Part shown: piece after piece, positions 53,246 through 60,638 of the stretch
Position numbering within the stretch: the stretch's first letter is position 1
Layout: the number at the start of each line of letters is the position of its first letter
Origin: Alphaproteobacteria bacterium
GTDB lineage: Bacteria > Pseudomonadota > Alphaproteobacteria > UBA828
Length of the DNA: 64,000 bases
Direction of reading: 5' to 3'
Assembly: GCA_022826665.1 (NCBI GenBank)
Contig: JAJDUK010000105.1
Location: forward strand, 1 to 64,000
The notes under the pieces: generated by a model
The model's input: only the letters and a program-made list of their open reading frames with translations
What the model was told of the DNA's origin: nothing
Database searches by the model: none
Made by a program: the position numbers and the translations under genes

Positions 53246-54085
53246 CTACACCGGCACCGTTCCCTCGATGAGGATGCGGAGCAGCCGGCGCGGGTGATCG
53301 CCCTGGTGGGGTGATGCCTTGTGCATCGTGCAGCGATTGTCCCAGATCACGATGTCGTCCGGTTGCCATGCGTGGACATGGACGAACGCCGGCTGCGTGG
53401 CGTGCTCTATGAGCTTGTCGAGGAGGGCGTCGCCGTCCGCGAGCGGCAGGTCCGCGATCCGGTCGATGCGGTTGGGGTTGATGTAGAGCGCTTTGCGGCC
53501 GGTCTCCGGATGGGTGCGCACCAGCGGGTGCGTCACCGGCGGGGTGCGCGCCTCTTCCTCAGCGCTCCGCTCCGGCACAGGCGAGCGGTTGCGCCGCGCC
53601 TGATACATATGCACGGCCTTGAGCCTTGCGATGCGGGTCTTGGTCTCGTCTGGCAATGCCTCGTAGGCCAGGTGCATGTTGGTGAACGACGTATCGCCGC
53701 CCTTGGGCGGCACGACCTCGCCGTAGAGCATCGTGGCAGCACACGGCACGGCCATGTAGGAATCGTCAGTGTGCCACTGGCCGCCAAAGGTCGCCGCCTT
53801 GCCCGTGGCGGTGCTGATCCCCTGGCGGCGCTCGATCAGCGAAATCTCGGGATAGTCAGTGTCTCGCAGGACGCCCATCAGTTCCCGCTGGGGCGTGCCG
53901 AAGATGCCGGCGAGGCGCAGGAACGATTCGGGCGTCGCCGTGCCGTTGCGGATGCAGAGCGTCGGGCTCGCCCGGAAGGCGTGGCGCAGCGCCTCGCAGT
54001 CCTCCGCAGCCGGCGACTCGAGATCGAACCCGGTCACCACTGCACCGAGCCCGGCGCTGCCGGGGTCCGTCAGGGCTATACTCAC
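53246..54085 (-). CDS. TauD/TfdA-family Fe/2-oxoglutarate dioxygenase
   Basis: A 279-residue oxygenase. Iron ligands are H105 and D107 in WHTDDSY and H255 in CTMHKAS; R266 in HPRRLLRI binds 2-oxoglutarate. The family releases sulfite from taurine or oxidises ether, phosphonate or amine substrates. The start is GTG at 54085 with GAGG six to seven bases upstream; the frame stays open upstream but that stretch is arginine-rich and lacks homology. It heads a probable minus-strand operon with the (R)-transaminase-like enzyme and the chaperonin, and is divergent from yajC across 259 bases. Confidence 0.85.
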   Translation of the reverse strand: MSIALTDPGSAGLGAVVTGFDLESPAAEDCEALRHAFRASPTLCIRNGTATPESFLRLAGIFGTPQRELMGVLRDTDYPEISLIERRQGISTATGKAATFGGQWHTDDSYMAVPCAATMLYGEVVPPKGGDTSFTNMHLAYEALPDETKTRIARLKAVHMYQARRNRSPVPERSAEEEARTPPVTHPLVRTHPETGRKALYINPNRIDRIADLPLADGDALLDKLIEHATQPAFVHVHAWQPDDIVIWDNRCTMHKASPHQGDHPRRLLRILIEGTVPV

Positions 54086-54283
54086 CGCGCGCCTCGTCCG
54101 TTGCTGCCGCCTGCTCGTGCCTTGTCCTTGGGACGCTCGCACATCGCCCCGATTCCAGCAATTGCCGCCGGAATCGCGCGCCTTCCTGCTTCGCATTTCG
54201 CGCCGGGCTCAGGTGGAGGGAAAAAATGCAGGACCGCGATCGGCAACAATTGTAACGAAGCCGCGATCCGCTTGGCATATGCG

Positions 54284-54311
54284 TTGCCCGCGCATGGATT
54301 TGGGCCTATGT
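54284..54311 (+). promoter_or_regulatory. Candidate promoter for yajC-secD-secF
   Basis: TTGCCC (54284-54289) and CTATGT (54306-54311) are 16 bases apart, 34 bases before the yajC start. The match is moderate. The divergent region 54086-54344 must also drive the TauD-like operon. Confidence 0.25.
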
Positions 54312-54344
54312 TTCGGGCGCTTTTCTGGCCAGGAGTACGAATCC

Positions 54345-54905
54345 ATGGTTCCGAGGAAGTTGGTGAGTGCGCTCGCCAAGACGGGCGCGCTCGGGCTCGT
54401 CTTGATCGCGTTGGCCGGCTGCCCGCCCATGCAACAGGGCGGCGAAGGCGGCGAGGCCGGCGGCGGCGACATGCTGATGTCGATCCTGCCGCTCATTCTG
54501 ATTTTCGTGGTGTTCTACTTCCTGCTGATTCGCCCGCAGCAGAGGAAGCAGAAGGCCCACCGCGAAATGCTGCAGAACGTGAACCGGGGCGACGACATCG
54601 TCACCAACGGCGGTCTGGTCGGAAACGTCGTCAAGGTCGGCCGCGGCGACAGCGTTCTCGTGGAGATCGCGCCCGATGTCAGGGTCAGGGTGATGCGCAA
54701 CATGATCTCGCAGATCATGCCGCGCCATGAACAGTACGAGGAAGACGACGAGGACGAAGACGAAGAGGACGAGCGCGAGGACGAGACCCTCGAGGACGAG
54801 GTCGACGACGAAGACGAGGACGAGGACTACGAGGACCTCGACGAGGAAGACGAAGACGAGGAGGAAGAGGAGGAGGACGACAGGCGGAGAAGGCGCAGGC
54901 GCTGA
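54345..54905 (+). CDS. yajC: YajC, Sec translocase accessory subunit, with lipobox-like start and charged tail
   Basis: A 186-residue YajC, far longer than the usual 110. The core is typical: a membrane segment at about 45-62 ending FYFLLIRPQQRKQKAHREML, then the NRGDDIVTNGGLVG domain. Two additions stand out. The N-terminus is a lipoprotein-like signal, with lipobox LAGC ending at C26. The C-terminus (131-179) has 42 Asp/Glu in 49 residues, then seven Arg in a row. Mixed codons (GAC, GAG, GAA; AGG, CGG, AGA, CGC) argue against a simple triplet expansion. AGGAG lies nine bases before the ATG. secD and secF follow. Confidence 0.9.
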   Translation: MVPRKLVSALAKTGALGLVLIALAGCPPMQQGGEGGEAGGGDMLMSILPLILIFVVFYFLLIRPQQRKQKAHREMLQNVNRGDDIVTNGGLVGNVVKVGRGDSVLVEIAPDVRVRVMRNMISQIMPRHEQYEEDDEDEDEEDEREDETLEDEVDDEDEDEDYEDLDEEDEDEEEEEEDDRRRRRRR

Positions 54906-54932
54906 TCGGGCCGTTCCTCTCCCGTATAGCCG

Positions 54933-56510
54933 ATGCTCCGTACCCGTCTCTGGCAAGTCGCTGTCGTCGCGGTGATCATCGCCGCGGCGATCGTCTTCGC
55001 CGTGCCCAACCTGTTCAGCCGCGTCTCGCTCGAGAGCTATCCCACGTGGCTGCCATCGAGCCAAGTCAACCTCGGCCTCGATCTCCAGGGCGGCTCCCAC
55101 CTTCTGCTTGAGGTGCAGGTCGCCGACATCCTGCGCGAGCGGATCACGACCTTGGTCGATGACACGCGCGTGGAGCTCAGGCGCAACGGCATCAAGTACA
55201 CCGGGCTGAAGGCGGCGCGGGACCGCGTCGTCTTCCAGCTCATCGACCCCGCCCAGATCGACGTGGCGGCCGAAGCGGTGGAGGACCTCGACCCCGAGGC
55301 CGAGATCGACAACGACTCCGGCGGCGCCTTCCAGATCGTGCTCACCGAGGAGGCGGTGGAGGGCCGGCGGCTGGCGGCGGTGAACCAGTCGATCGAGATC
55401 ATCCGCCGCCGCATCGACGAGACCGGCGTGCGGGAGCCCACCATCCAGCGCCAGGGCGAGGACCGCATCCTGGTTCAGCTGCCCGGCGTGGACGATCCCG
55501 AGCGCATCAAGCGCTTGCTGGGCCGGACGGCGAAGCTCACCTTCCATCTGCTGGACGAGAACGTGACCGCGCAGGACCGGCGCTCAGGCCGCGTGCCGCT
55601 GGGCTCGCTGCGGCTTCCCAGCGACGAGGTGGGCGAGGACGGCGAAGAGACATTTTACATCATCCGCAAGCGAGTCATGGTGAGCGGCGATTCGCTGGTC
55701 GATGCAGCGACCACGCGCGACCAAACCGGGCAGTGGGCGGTGAGCTTCCGCTTCGATTCCACCGGGGCGCGGAAGTTCGGCGACGTGACCACCGAGAATG
55801 TCGGCAGGCCCTTCGCCATCGTGCTGGACGGCCGGGTCATCAGCGCGCCGGTGATCCGCGAGCCCATCGTGGGCGGCAACGGGCAGATCACCGGCAACTT
55901 CACCGTGGAGGAAGCCAACGACCTTTCGCTCCTGCTGCGCGCAGGTGCGCTGCCGGCGCCGATGAAGATTCTGGAGGAGCGCACGGTCGGGCCCGACCTC
56001 GGCGCCGATTCCATCGAGGCCGGCAAGATCGCCTGTATCATCGGGCTCGCGGCGGTGATCGTGTTCATGGTGCTCTACTACGGCCTGTTCGGCCTGGTCG
56101 CGGATCTCGCGCTGATCCTCAACCTGATCATCATGCTGGGCGTGCTGTCGCTGCTGCAGGCGACGCTGACGCTGCCCGGCATCGCCGGCATCGTGCTGAC
56201 CATCGGCATGGCAGTGGACGCCAACGTGCTGATCTTCGAGCGAATACGGGAGGAGGCGAAAGCGGGCCGGGCGCCGTTCTCGGCCATGGAGGCCGGCTAT
56301 CGCCGTGCCTTCACCACGATCATCGACTCCAACCTGACGACACTGATCGCCGCCATCATCCTCTTCATCATCGGCACCGGGCCGGTGAAGGGCTTCGCCG
56401 TCACGCTCGGAATCGGGATCGCCACCTCCATGTTCACCGCCATGCTGGTGAGCCGGATCATCCTGGTCGCCTGGCTGCGCCAGCGGCGGCCCGCAGCGCT
56501 GCCGCTTTAG
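54933..56510 (+). CDS. secD: Protein translocase subunit SecD
   Basis: A 525-residue inner-membrane subunit that uses the proton gradient to help pull proteins through SecYEG. One N-terminal membrane segment (about 7-27), a large periplasmic P1 region starting with VNLGLDLQGGSHLLLEV near 45-61, and five C-terminal membrane segments. GMAVDANVLIFERIREE near 426-442 is the conserved proton-path motif with its Asp. Length and layout are normal. It begins 27 bases after yajC. Confidence 0.96.
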   Translation: MLRTRLWQVAVVAVIIAAAIVFAVPNLFSRVSLESYPTWLPSSQVNLGLDLQGGSHLLLEVQVADILRERITTLVDDTRVELRRNGIKYTGLKAARDRVVFQLIDPAQIDVAAEAVEDLDPEAEIDNDSGGAFQIVLTEEAVEGRRLAAVNQSIEIIRRRIDETGVREPTIQRQGEDRILVQLPGVDDPERIKRLLGRTAKLTFHLLDENVTAQDRRSGRVPLGSLRLPSDEVGEDGEETFYIIRKRVMVSGDSLVDAATTRDQTGQWAVSFRFDSTGARKFGDVTTENVGRPFAIVLDGRVISAPVIREPIVGGNGQITGNFTVEEANDLSLLLRAGALPAPMKILEERTVGPDLGADSIEAGKIACIIGLAAVIVFMVLYYGLFGLVADLALILNLIIMLGVLSLLQATLTLPGIAGIVLTIGMAVDANVLIFERIREEAKAGRAPFSAMEAGYRRAFTTIIDSNLTTLIAAIILFIIGTGPVKGFAVTLGIGIATSMFTAMLVSRIILVAWLRQRRPAALPL

Positions 56511-56519
56511 GCCCGTATC

Positions 56520-57710
56520 ATGTGGCGTTTCCGGCTCATCCCCGACAACACGAAGGTGCCGTTCCTGCGGCTGCGCCGCACCTTCTTCATCGTCTCCATC
56601 GTGCTGGCGGTGCTTTCGGTCGCGGTCCTGCTTGGCCGTGGGCTCAACTTCGGGATCGACTTTGCCGGTGGCATCCTGATCGAGGTGGGCACCGAGCGGG
56701 AGGCCGATATCGGGCAGATGCGGAGCGCGCTCACCGGCCTGGGCCTCGGCGAGATCGCGCTGCAGGAGTTCGGCTCGCCCAACGAGGTGCTGATCCGCAT
56801 CGAGCGCCAGCCGGGCGATGCCGGCGCCCAGCAGGTCGCCGTCACCGCCGTGCGCGAGGCCTTGAGCGCGAACTACAGCGATACGTTGAGCTACCGCCGG
56901 GTCGAGACGGTGGGGCCGAAGGTCGGCGGCGAGCTGATCCAGGCCGGCATCATCGCGGTGGTGGTCTCGGTCTTCCTGATGCTGGTCTATATCTGGTTCC
57001 GGTTCGAGCTGCCCTTCGCCATCGGCGCGGTGATCGCGTTGCTTCATGACGTGCTGCTCTCGCTCGGAATCTTTGCGGCGCTCGGGCTGGAATTCAATTT
57101 GCCCATTGTCGCCGCGATTCTGCTCATCGTCGGCTATTCGATGAACGACACCGTGGTCGTGTACGACCGCGTGCGCGAGAATCTGCGCAAATACAAGACG
57201 CTGCCGCTTCTGGAACTGCTCAACAAGAGTGTCAACGAGACTCTCGCGCGCACCGTCATCACCTCGGCGACGACAATGCTCGCCCTGCTTGCCCTGCTCA
57301 TCTTCGGCGGTGCCGTCATCCGCGATTTCAGCTTCGCGATGATCTGGGGCGTGATCGTCGGCACCTACTCGTCGATCTTCATTGCCGGCGCGCTCCTGCT
57401 CTACGTGCAGCCGCAGCGGGGTGGCCAAAAGAAGACCGTGGGTCAGGCCGAGCGAACCGCCGCCATCGACGACGATTCGCCGCCTGCACGGTTTGCAGCC
57501 GAGCCCGAGCCCGCGGCCGCCCTGCCGGAGCCGGAAGCGCCGGTGGCCAACGTGGCCGACATCGCCCGGGCCGCCGACGCGGCCGAGGCGGCCCTCGCCC
57601 AGGAGGGCGAGGAGGGGCCCGAGCCGGAGCCCGCTGGCTCCCGCAGGCAGCGCCGCGCGAGCTCCGCGCGGGAGCGCAAGCGCCGGCGACGCAAGCGCGG
57701 CAAGCGCTAA
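56520..57710 (+). CDS. secF: Protein translocase subunit SecF with long charged C-terminal tail
   Basis: A 396-residue SecF, about 80 residues longer than usual. The core has six membrane segments, FGIDFAGGILIEVG near 42-55 and GYSMNDTVVVYDRVREN near 205-221, the SecF counterpart of the SecD proton-path motif. From about residue 298 a cytoplasmic tail follows: an Ala/Pro/Glu-rich stretch and then a basic end in which 15 of the last 23 residues are Arg or Lys. YajC, two genes upstream, has a strongly acidic tail. It starts nine bases after secD. Confidence 0.95.
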   Translation: MWRFRLIPDNTKVPFLRLRRTFFIVSIVLAVLSVAVLLGRGLNFGIDFAGGILIEVGTEREADIGQMRSALTGLGLGEIALQEFGSPNEVLIRIERQPGDAGAQQVAVTAVREALSANYSDTLSYRRVETVGPKVGGELIQAGIIAVVVSVFLMLVYIWFRFELPFAIGAVIALLHDVLLSLGIFAALGLEFNLPIVAAILLIVGYSMNDTVVVYDRVRENLRKYKTLPLLELLNKSVNETLARTVITSATTMLALLALLIFGGAVIRDFSFAMIWGVIVGTYSSIFIAGALLLYVQPQRGGQKKTVGQAERTAAIDDDSPPARFAAEPEPAAALPEPEAPVANVADIARAADAAEAALAQEGEEGPEPEPAGSRRQRRASSARERKRRRRKRGKR

Positions 57711-57719
57711 GAGCACACT

Positions 57720-58103
57720 GTGGATATCACGCCGCTCCTCCCCGAAGGCCGGCAGATCATCGAGAGCTACGGCGACGACGGCTTCAGGATTAGCGGCGAG
57801 CGTTATCCGGGCCCGGTCATCGTCTGGCCCGAGGGCGTGGTGCCGTGGGAGGTCTCGGGCATTGCGTCCGCCGCGATCGAGACCCTCGATGCGGTGTTCT
57901 CCGCCGAGCCGCCGATCGAGATTCTCCTGATCGGTAGCGGCGCCGCGTTCGAGATGGCTCCGACGGAGTTGCGCGCGGCGCTCGGCAAGCGCGGCCTCTC
58001 CGTCGAGAGCATGGACACCGGCGCCGCTTGCCGCACCTACAACGTGCTCATGGCTGAGGACCGACGCGTCGCCGCAGCCCTCATTCCCGCGCGGGGCGGC
58101 TGA
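57720..58103 (+). CDS. Mth938/NDUFAF3-like protein
   Basis: A 127-residue DUF498 (Mth938-like) protein. The pattern GFRISGERYPGPVIVWP near 21-37, EILLIGSGA near 65-73 and a C-terminal NVLMAEDRRVAAALIP are typical. The mitochondrial relative NDUFAF3 helps assemble respiratory complex I, and I recall that bacterial relatives commonly sit beside secD-secF in alphaproteobacteria, as here. The start is GTG at 57720, nine bases after the secF stop. The stop lies in the loop of a stem-loop. Confidence 0.88.
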   Translation: MDITPLLPEGRQIIESYGDDGFRISGERYPGPVIVWPEGVVPWEVSGIASAAIETLDAVFSAEPPIEILLIGSGAAFEMAPTELRAALGKRGLSVESMDTGAACRTYNVLMAEDRRVAAALIPARGG

Positions 58104-58112
58104 CCGCCCCGC
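58091..58112. terminator. Stem-loop at the end of the yajC-secDF-Mth938 operon
   Basis: GCGGGGCGG (58091-58099) and CCGCCCCGC (58104-58112) form a perfect 9-bp stem; the 4-base loop contains the stop codon of the Mth938-like gene. It lies between convergent genes. No T-run follows, so efficiency is uncertain. Confidence 0.45.
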
Positions 58113-58123
58113 CCCTCAGGGGG

Positions 58124-58708
58124 TCAGCTCAGCGGGATGTCGCTGCCTTCCTTCGAGGTCTGGTACACGGACGAGAGTTCGTCGTAGAGCGCGTGAAGGC
58201 CGCGAATCCTTTGCTGCAGGACTTCTTCGCCGCCGACCAGATCGTCGACGGACCGGCATCGCCAGAACGCGTTCTCGCGGGCGTAATCCCCGTTCTCGAT
58301 GCGGAAGACCTCGCTCAGAATCCGCAGATCATGGGGGATGTTGAAGGCGTCGCGGGTGTCCACGTAGCCGAAGAGGTAGTGGAAGTTGTCGAACCCGGCC
58401 CAGGTGATCGCCGACAGGCACAGCGAGCAGGGCTCGTGGGTCGAGAGGAACAGGCAATCCTCGGGCGCAGGCTGCTCCGCCCCGGACAGCGCGAAGAACG
58501 CGTTGAGGGTCGAGATTTCGCCGTGGAACAGCGGGTTCTCGGTCTCGCGGTTGGTTGCGGCGATGACCAGCGACAGGTCCGACTTGCGCAGGATCGCGCC
58601 GCCGAACACCTTGTCGCCACGCGCAACGCCCGCCCGAGTCAGCGGAACGATGTCATGCTCGATCACATCCAGGAAGCGGTTGGCCAGCGCCCGATCCGAA
58701 TGGGTCAC
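58124..58708 (-). CDS. Nucleoside/base deaminase of the cytidine deaminase superfamily
   Basis: A 194-residue zinc deaminase. The HxE motif is H62-G-E64 in LFHGEIST, and the second half is PCSLC with C94 and C97. The family (COG0590) includes guanine, cytosine and tRNA-adenosine deaminases. The C-terminal extension of about 80 residues (FGYVDTRDAFNIPHD onward) is longer than in TadA, so a free base or nucleoside substrate is more likely. The start is GTG at 58708, overlapping the stop of the adenosine-deaminase-like gene as GTGA. The two are clearly coupled and may act on the same purine. Confidence 0.82.
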   Translation of the reverse strand: MTHSDRALANRFLDVIEHDIVPLTRAGVARGDKVFGGAILRKSDLSLVIAATNRETENPLFHGEISTLNAFFALSGAEQPAPEDCLFLSTHEPCSLCLSAITWAGFDNFHYLFGYVDTRDAFNIPHDLRILSEVFRIENGDYARENAFWRCRSVDDLVGGEEVLQQRIRGLHALYDELSSVYQTSKEGSDIPLS

Positions 58709-59733
58709 GGCGAAGCTCTCGCCTCTGACGCCGCATAGCCCTCCAGCCGGCTGAGCAGGGCACGCTGCTCCTCCGCCGGCAGCCAGCTTGCCTCGAAGGC
58801 GTTGGCGGCGAGCCGGACGACCTGATCCCGGCTCAGATCGGCCTCCTCCTGGGTCGCGACCAGATTCTCGTAGATGTAACCCAGGAAGTACGCGGGATCG
58901 TCGGAGTTGACGGTCGCGCGCATGCCCTTCTCCAGCATGCGCCGAACCTCCAGGGCCTTGAGGCTGCCGGTGATGCACTTGTTGGAGATCGGGCAGACCG
59001 TGAGCGCCAAGCCCCTGCGCACGATCTCGTCGCAGAGCGCCTCGTCCTCCAGCGAATTGACGCCGTGGTCGATCCGGTCGACCCCGATGTCGTCGAGGGT
59101 CTGCCAGAGGTGCAGGGTCGAGTTCTCCTGATCCACGTCGCAGTGCATGGTGAGCCGGTAGCCCTCGGCGCGCGCCCGGGCGAACACCTCCTTGAACTTC
59201 ACCGGCGGATTGCCCTTCTCGTCGGAGTCGAGACCCACGCCGACGATCCAGTCCCTGTATGGCAGGGATTGTTCCAGCGTCGCCATTGCGGATTCGGCGC
59301 TCATGTCCCGCAGGAAGCACATGATGAGCTGGGTGCGGATGCCGAGCCTTCCCTGCGCATCCTCCTGCGCCCGGCGAATGCCGCGAATCACGGTGTCGTA
59401 CGCGATGCCGCGCGATGTGTGGGCCTGGGGGTCGAAGAACATCTCGGCATAGATCACGCCCTGGGAGTGCGCCTTGGTCAGGTAGGCGGTCGCCAGATCG
59501 TAGAAGTCTTGCTCGGTCACCAGGACGCCCATGCCCTCGTAGTACATCTTGAGGAACGACGGCAGATCGTCGAAGTCGTAAGCGGCCCGCATCTCCTCGA
59601 CCGATGCGTAAGGCAGCTCGATGCCGTTGCGGCGGGCGAGGTCGAACTTCAGCTCCGGCTCGAGCGTCCCCTCCACGTGGACGTGCAACTCGGCCTTCGG
59701 CATGTCTTCGATGAAGCGTCTCATGTCCGTCAT
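58705..59733 (-). CDS. Adenosine/adenine deaminase superfamily enzyme with altered active-site motif
   Basis: A 342-residue metal-dependent deaminase (COG1816). H17 and H19 in ELHVHVEGTLEP, H223 in IDHG and D278/D279 in NSDDPAYF are the expected metal and catalytic positions. FFDPQAHTSRG near 99-109 is the adenine-deaminase-type segment. However the usual HAGE motif, with its catalytic Glu, is replaced by HCDVD (197-201). So it may act on another purine, for example an N6-substituted adenine, or use a different proton shuttle. The ATG at 59733 gives the normal N-terminus; the open frame upstream to 59949 lacks homology. Confidence 0.85.
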   Translation of the reverse strand: MTDMRRFIEDMPKAELHVHVEGTLEPELKFDLARRNGIELPYASVEEMRAAYDFDDLPSFLKMYYEGMGVLVTEQDFYDLATAYLTKAHSQGVIYAEMFFDPQAHTSRGIAYDTVIRGIRRAQEDAQGRLGIRTQLIMCFLRDMSAESAMATLEQSLPYRDWIVGVGLDSDEKGNPPVKFKEVFARARAEGYRLTMHCDVDQENSTLHLWQTLDDIGVDRIDHGVNSLEDEALCDEIVRRGLALTVCPISNKCITGSLKALEVRRMLEKGMRATVNSDDPAYFLGYIYENLVATQEEADLSRDQVVRLAANAFEASWLPAEEQRALLSRLEGYAASEARASP

Positions 59734-59864
59734 GACGTCAAGCCCATGGTTCGGCGGTGAACGATTGATCTCTCGGATACCCGACAATTCAATACGTTGC
59801 CACAGCGATCTGCGCCCAGCCAGCGCGCCCAACGACCGACCGAGCCGCGAATTGGCGCCGGCAA

Positions 59865-59892
59865 TTGCAACCGCCCGTTCACGCACTATGCT
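59865..59892 (+). promoter_or_regulatory. Candidate promoter for the small membrane peptide and PuuD-like gene
   Basis: TTGCAA (59865-59870) and TATGCT (59887-59892) are 16 bases apart, each matching four of six consensus bases, and lie 39 bases before the small gene start. The 197-base gap 59734-59930 is shared with the divergent deaminase operon. Confidence 0.4.
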
Positions 59893-59930
59893 AGAGGCTT
59901 GCGATTCGGAATTGCAGGGGGGCACAAGAA

Positions 59931-60023
59931 ATGACCAACCCGCTGACATCGCTTGGCAAGACCGTGATCATGGGGGTCGCTATGACCGTGATCATCGTCG
60001 CGATTCTCTACGGCATAAGCTGA
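59931..60023 (+). CDS. 30-residue single-pass membrane peptide upstream of the PuuD-like gene
   Basis: A 30-codon gene with ATG at 59931 and TGA at 60021-60023. GGGGGGCAC lies about six to ten bases before the ATG. The peptide has a short polar start (MTNPLTSLGK) and one hydrophobic segment (TVIMGVAMTVIIVAILYGIS), the layout of small membrane-enzyme subunits such as CydX. It ends 16 bases before the PuuD-like gene and has its own candidate promoter. I do not recognise the peptide; that it is expressed is inferred from its ribosome site, position and clear membrane span. Confidence 0.6.
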   Translation: MTNPLTSLGKTVIMGVAMTVIIVAILYGIS

Positions 60024-60039
60024 CCGAGGGGGCGAGGCG

Positions 60040-60570
60040 ATGGACATTCCATTGGTCGACTACCATTGGTGGACATTCTTCTTCCGCTGGACCCACGTGC
60101 TCGCGGGCGTGATGTGGATCGGGCTGCTCTGGTACTTCAACTTCGTCCAGATCCCGAACATGCCGAAGATCCCGGACGACCAAAAACCCGCGATCGGCAA
60201 GGTGATCGCGCCGGCGGCGCTCTTCTGGTTCCGCTGGGCGGCGCTCGCCACGGTGGCGACCGGCATCGTGCTCGCGCTGATGAACGAGTATTTCTCGGAT
60301 GCCATCACCTTCGGCATCCTCGGCGCGGCCACCGACGGGCACGTGCTGAGACACACCGCGATCGGCATCGGCATGTGGCTCGGCATCATCATGATGCTGA
60401 ACGTCTGGCTCATCATCTGGCCAAACCAGAAGCGAGCGCTCGGAATCGTGGAGGTCGAGGCCGACCGCAAGGCGCGATCGGCGCGCTACGCCATGCTGGC
60501 GTCGCGCACCAACACGATGCTCTCGATCCCGATGCTCTACTCCATGGTCTCGGCGCAGAACGTCTACTGA
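60040..60570 (+). CDS. Short PuuD-like membrane protein without cytochrome c domain
   Basis: A 176-residue inner-membrane protein that resembles PuuD, shortened. FFFRWTHVLAGVMWIGLLW near 13-31 matches the first PuuD segment, and IIWPNQKRALG near 125-135 followed by RTNTMLSIPMLYSMV near 158-172 matches the PuuD block PNQKKI...HNTYLTLPVLVTMV. About four hydrophobic segments are visible. The middle PuuD segments and the CxxCH haem domain are missing. GAGGGGGCGAGG precedes the ATG. It may be a redox subunit that relies on a separate cytochrome or quinone. It is convergent with hpnE across a strong stem-loop. Confidence 0.82.
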   Translation: MDIPLVDYHWWTFFFRWTHVLAGVMWIGLLWYFNFVQIPNMPKIPDDQKPAIGKVIAPAALFWFRWAALATVATGIVLALMNEYFSDAITFGILGAATDGHVLRHTAIGIGMWLGIIMMLNVWLIIWPNQKRALGIVEVEADRKARSARYAMLASRTNTMLSIPMLYSMVSAQNVY

Positions 60571-60588
60571 CGCGATAGCGCACACGCA

Positions 60589-60624
60589 CCCGCCCGGCCG
60601 CCGCATCATTCGGCGCCGGGCGGG
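60589..60624. terminator. Bidirectional terminator-like stem-loop
   Basis: The left arm 60589-60603 pairs with the right arm 60611-60624 as a 14-bp GC-rich stem with one bulged C and loop CATCATT. On the plus strand GGCCGTTTCC follows. It lies in the 68-base gap between the convergent PuuD-like and hpnE genes, so it can end both messages. Confidence 0.55.
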
Positions 60625-60638
60625 GCCGTTTCCCCGGA

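Noticed and set aside
53859-54344. A 160-residue N-terminal extension of YajC
   Set aside because: It is antisense to the TauD-like gene and arginine/serine-rich; the ATG at 54345 has a Shine-Dalgarno sequence and begins a signal-like segment.
54735-54902. The acidic YajC tail as a sequencing or frameshift artefact
   Set aside because: The reading frame continues from a typical YajC core, the codons are mixed, and a stop follows directly after the Arg run, so it reads as real coding sequence.
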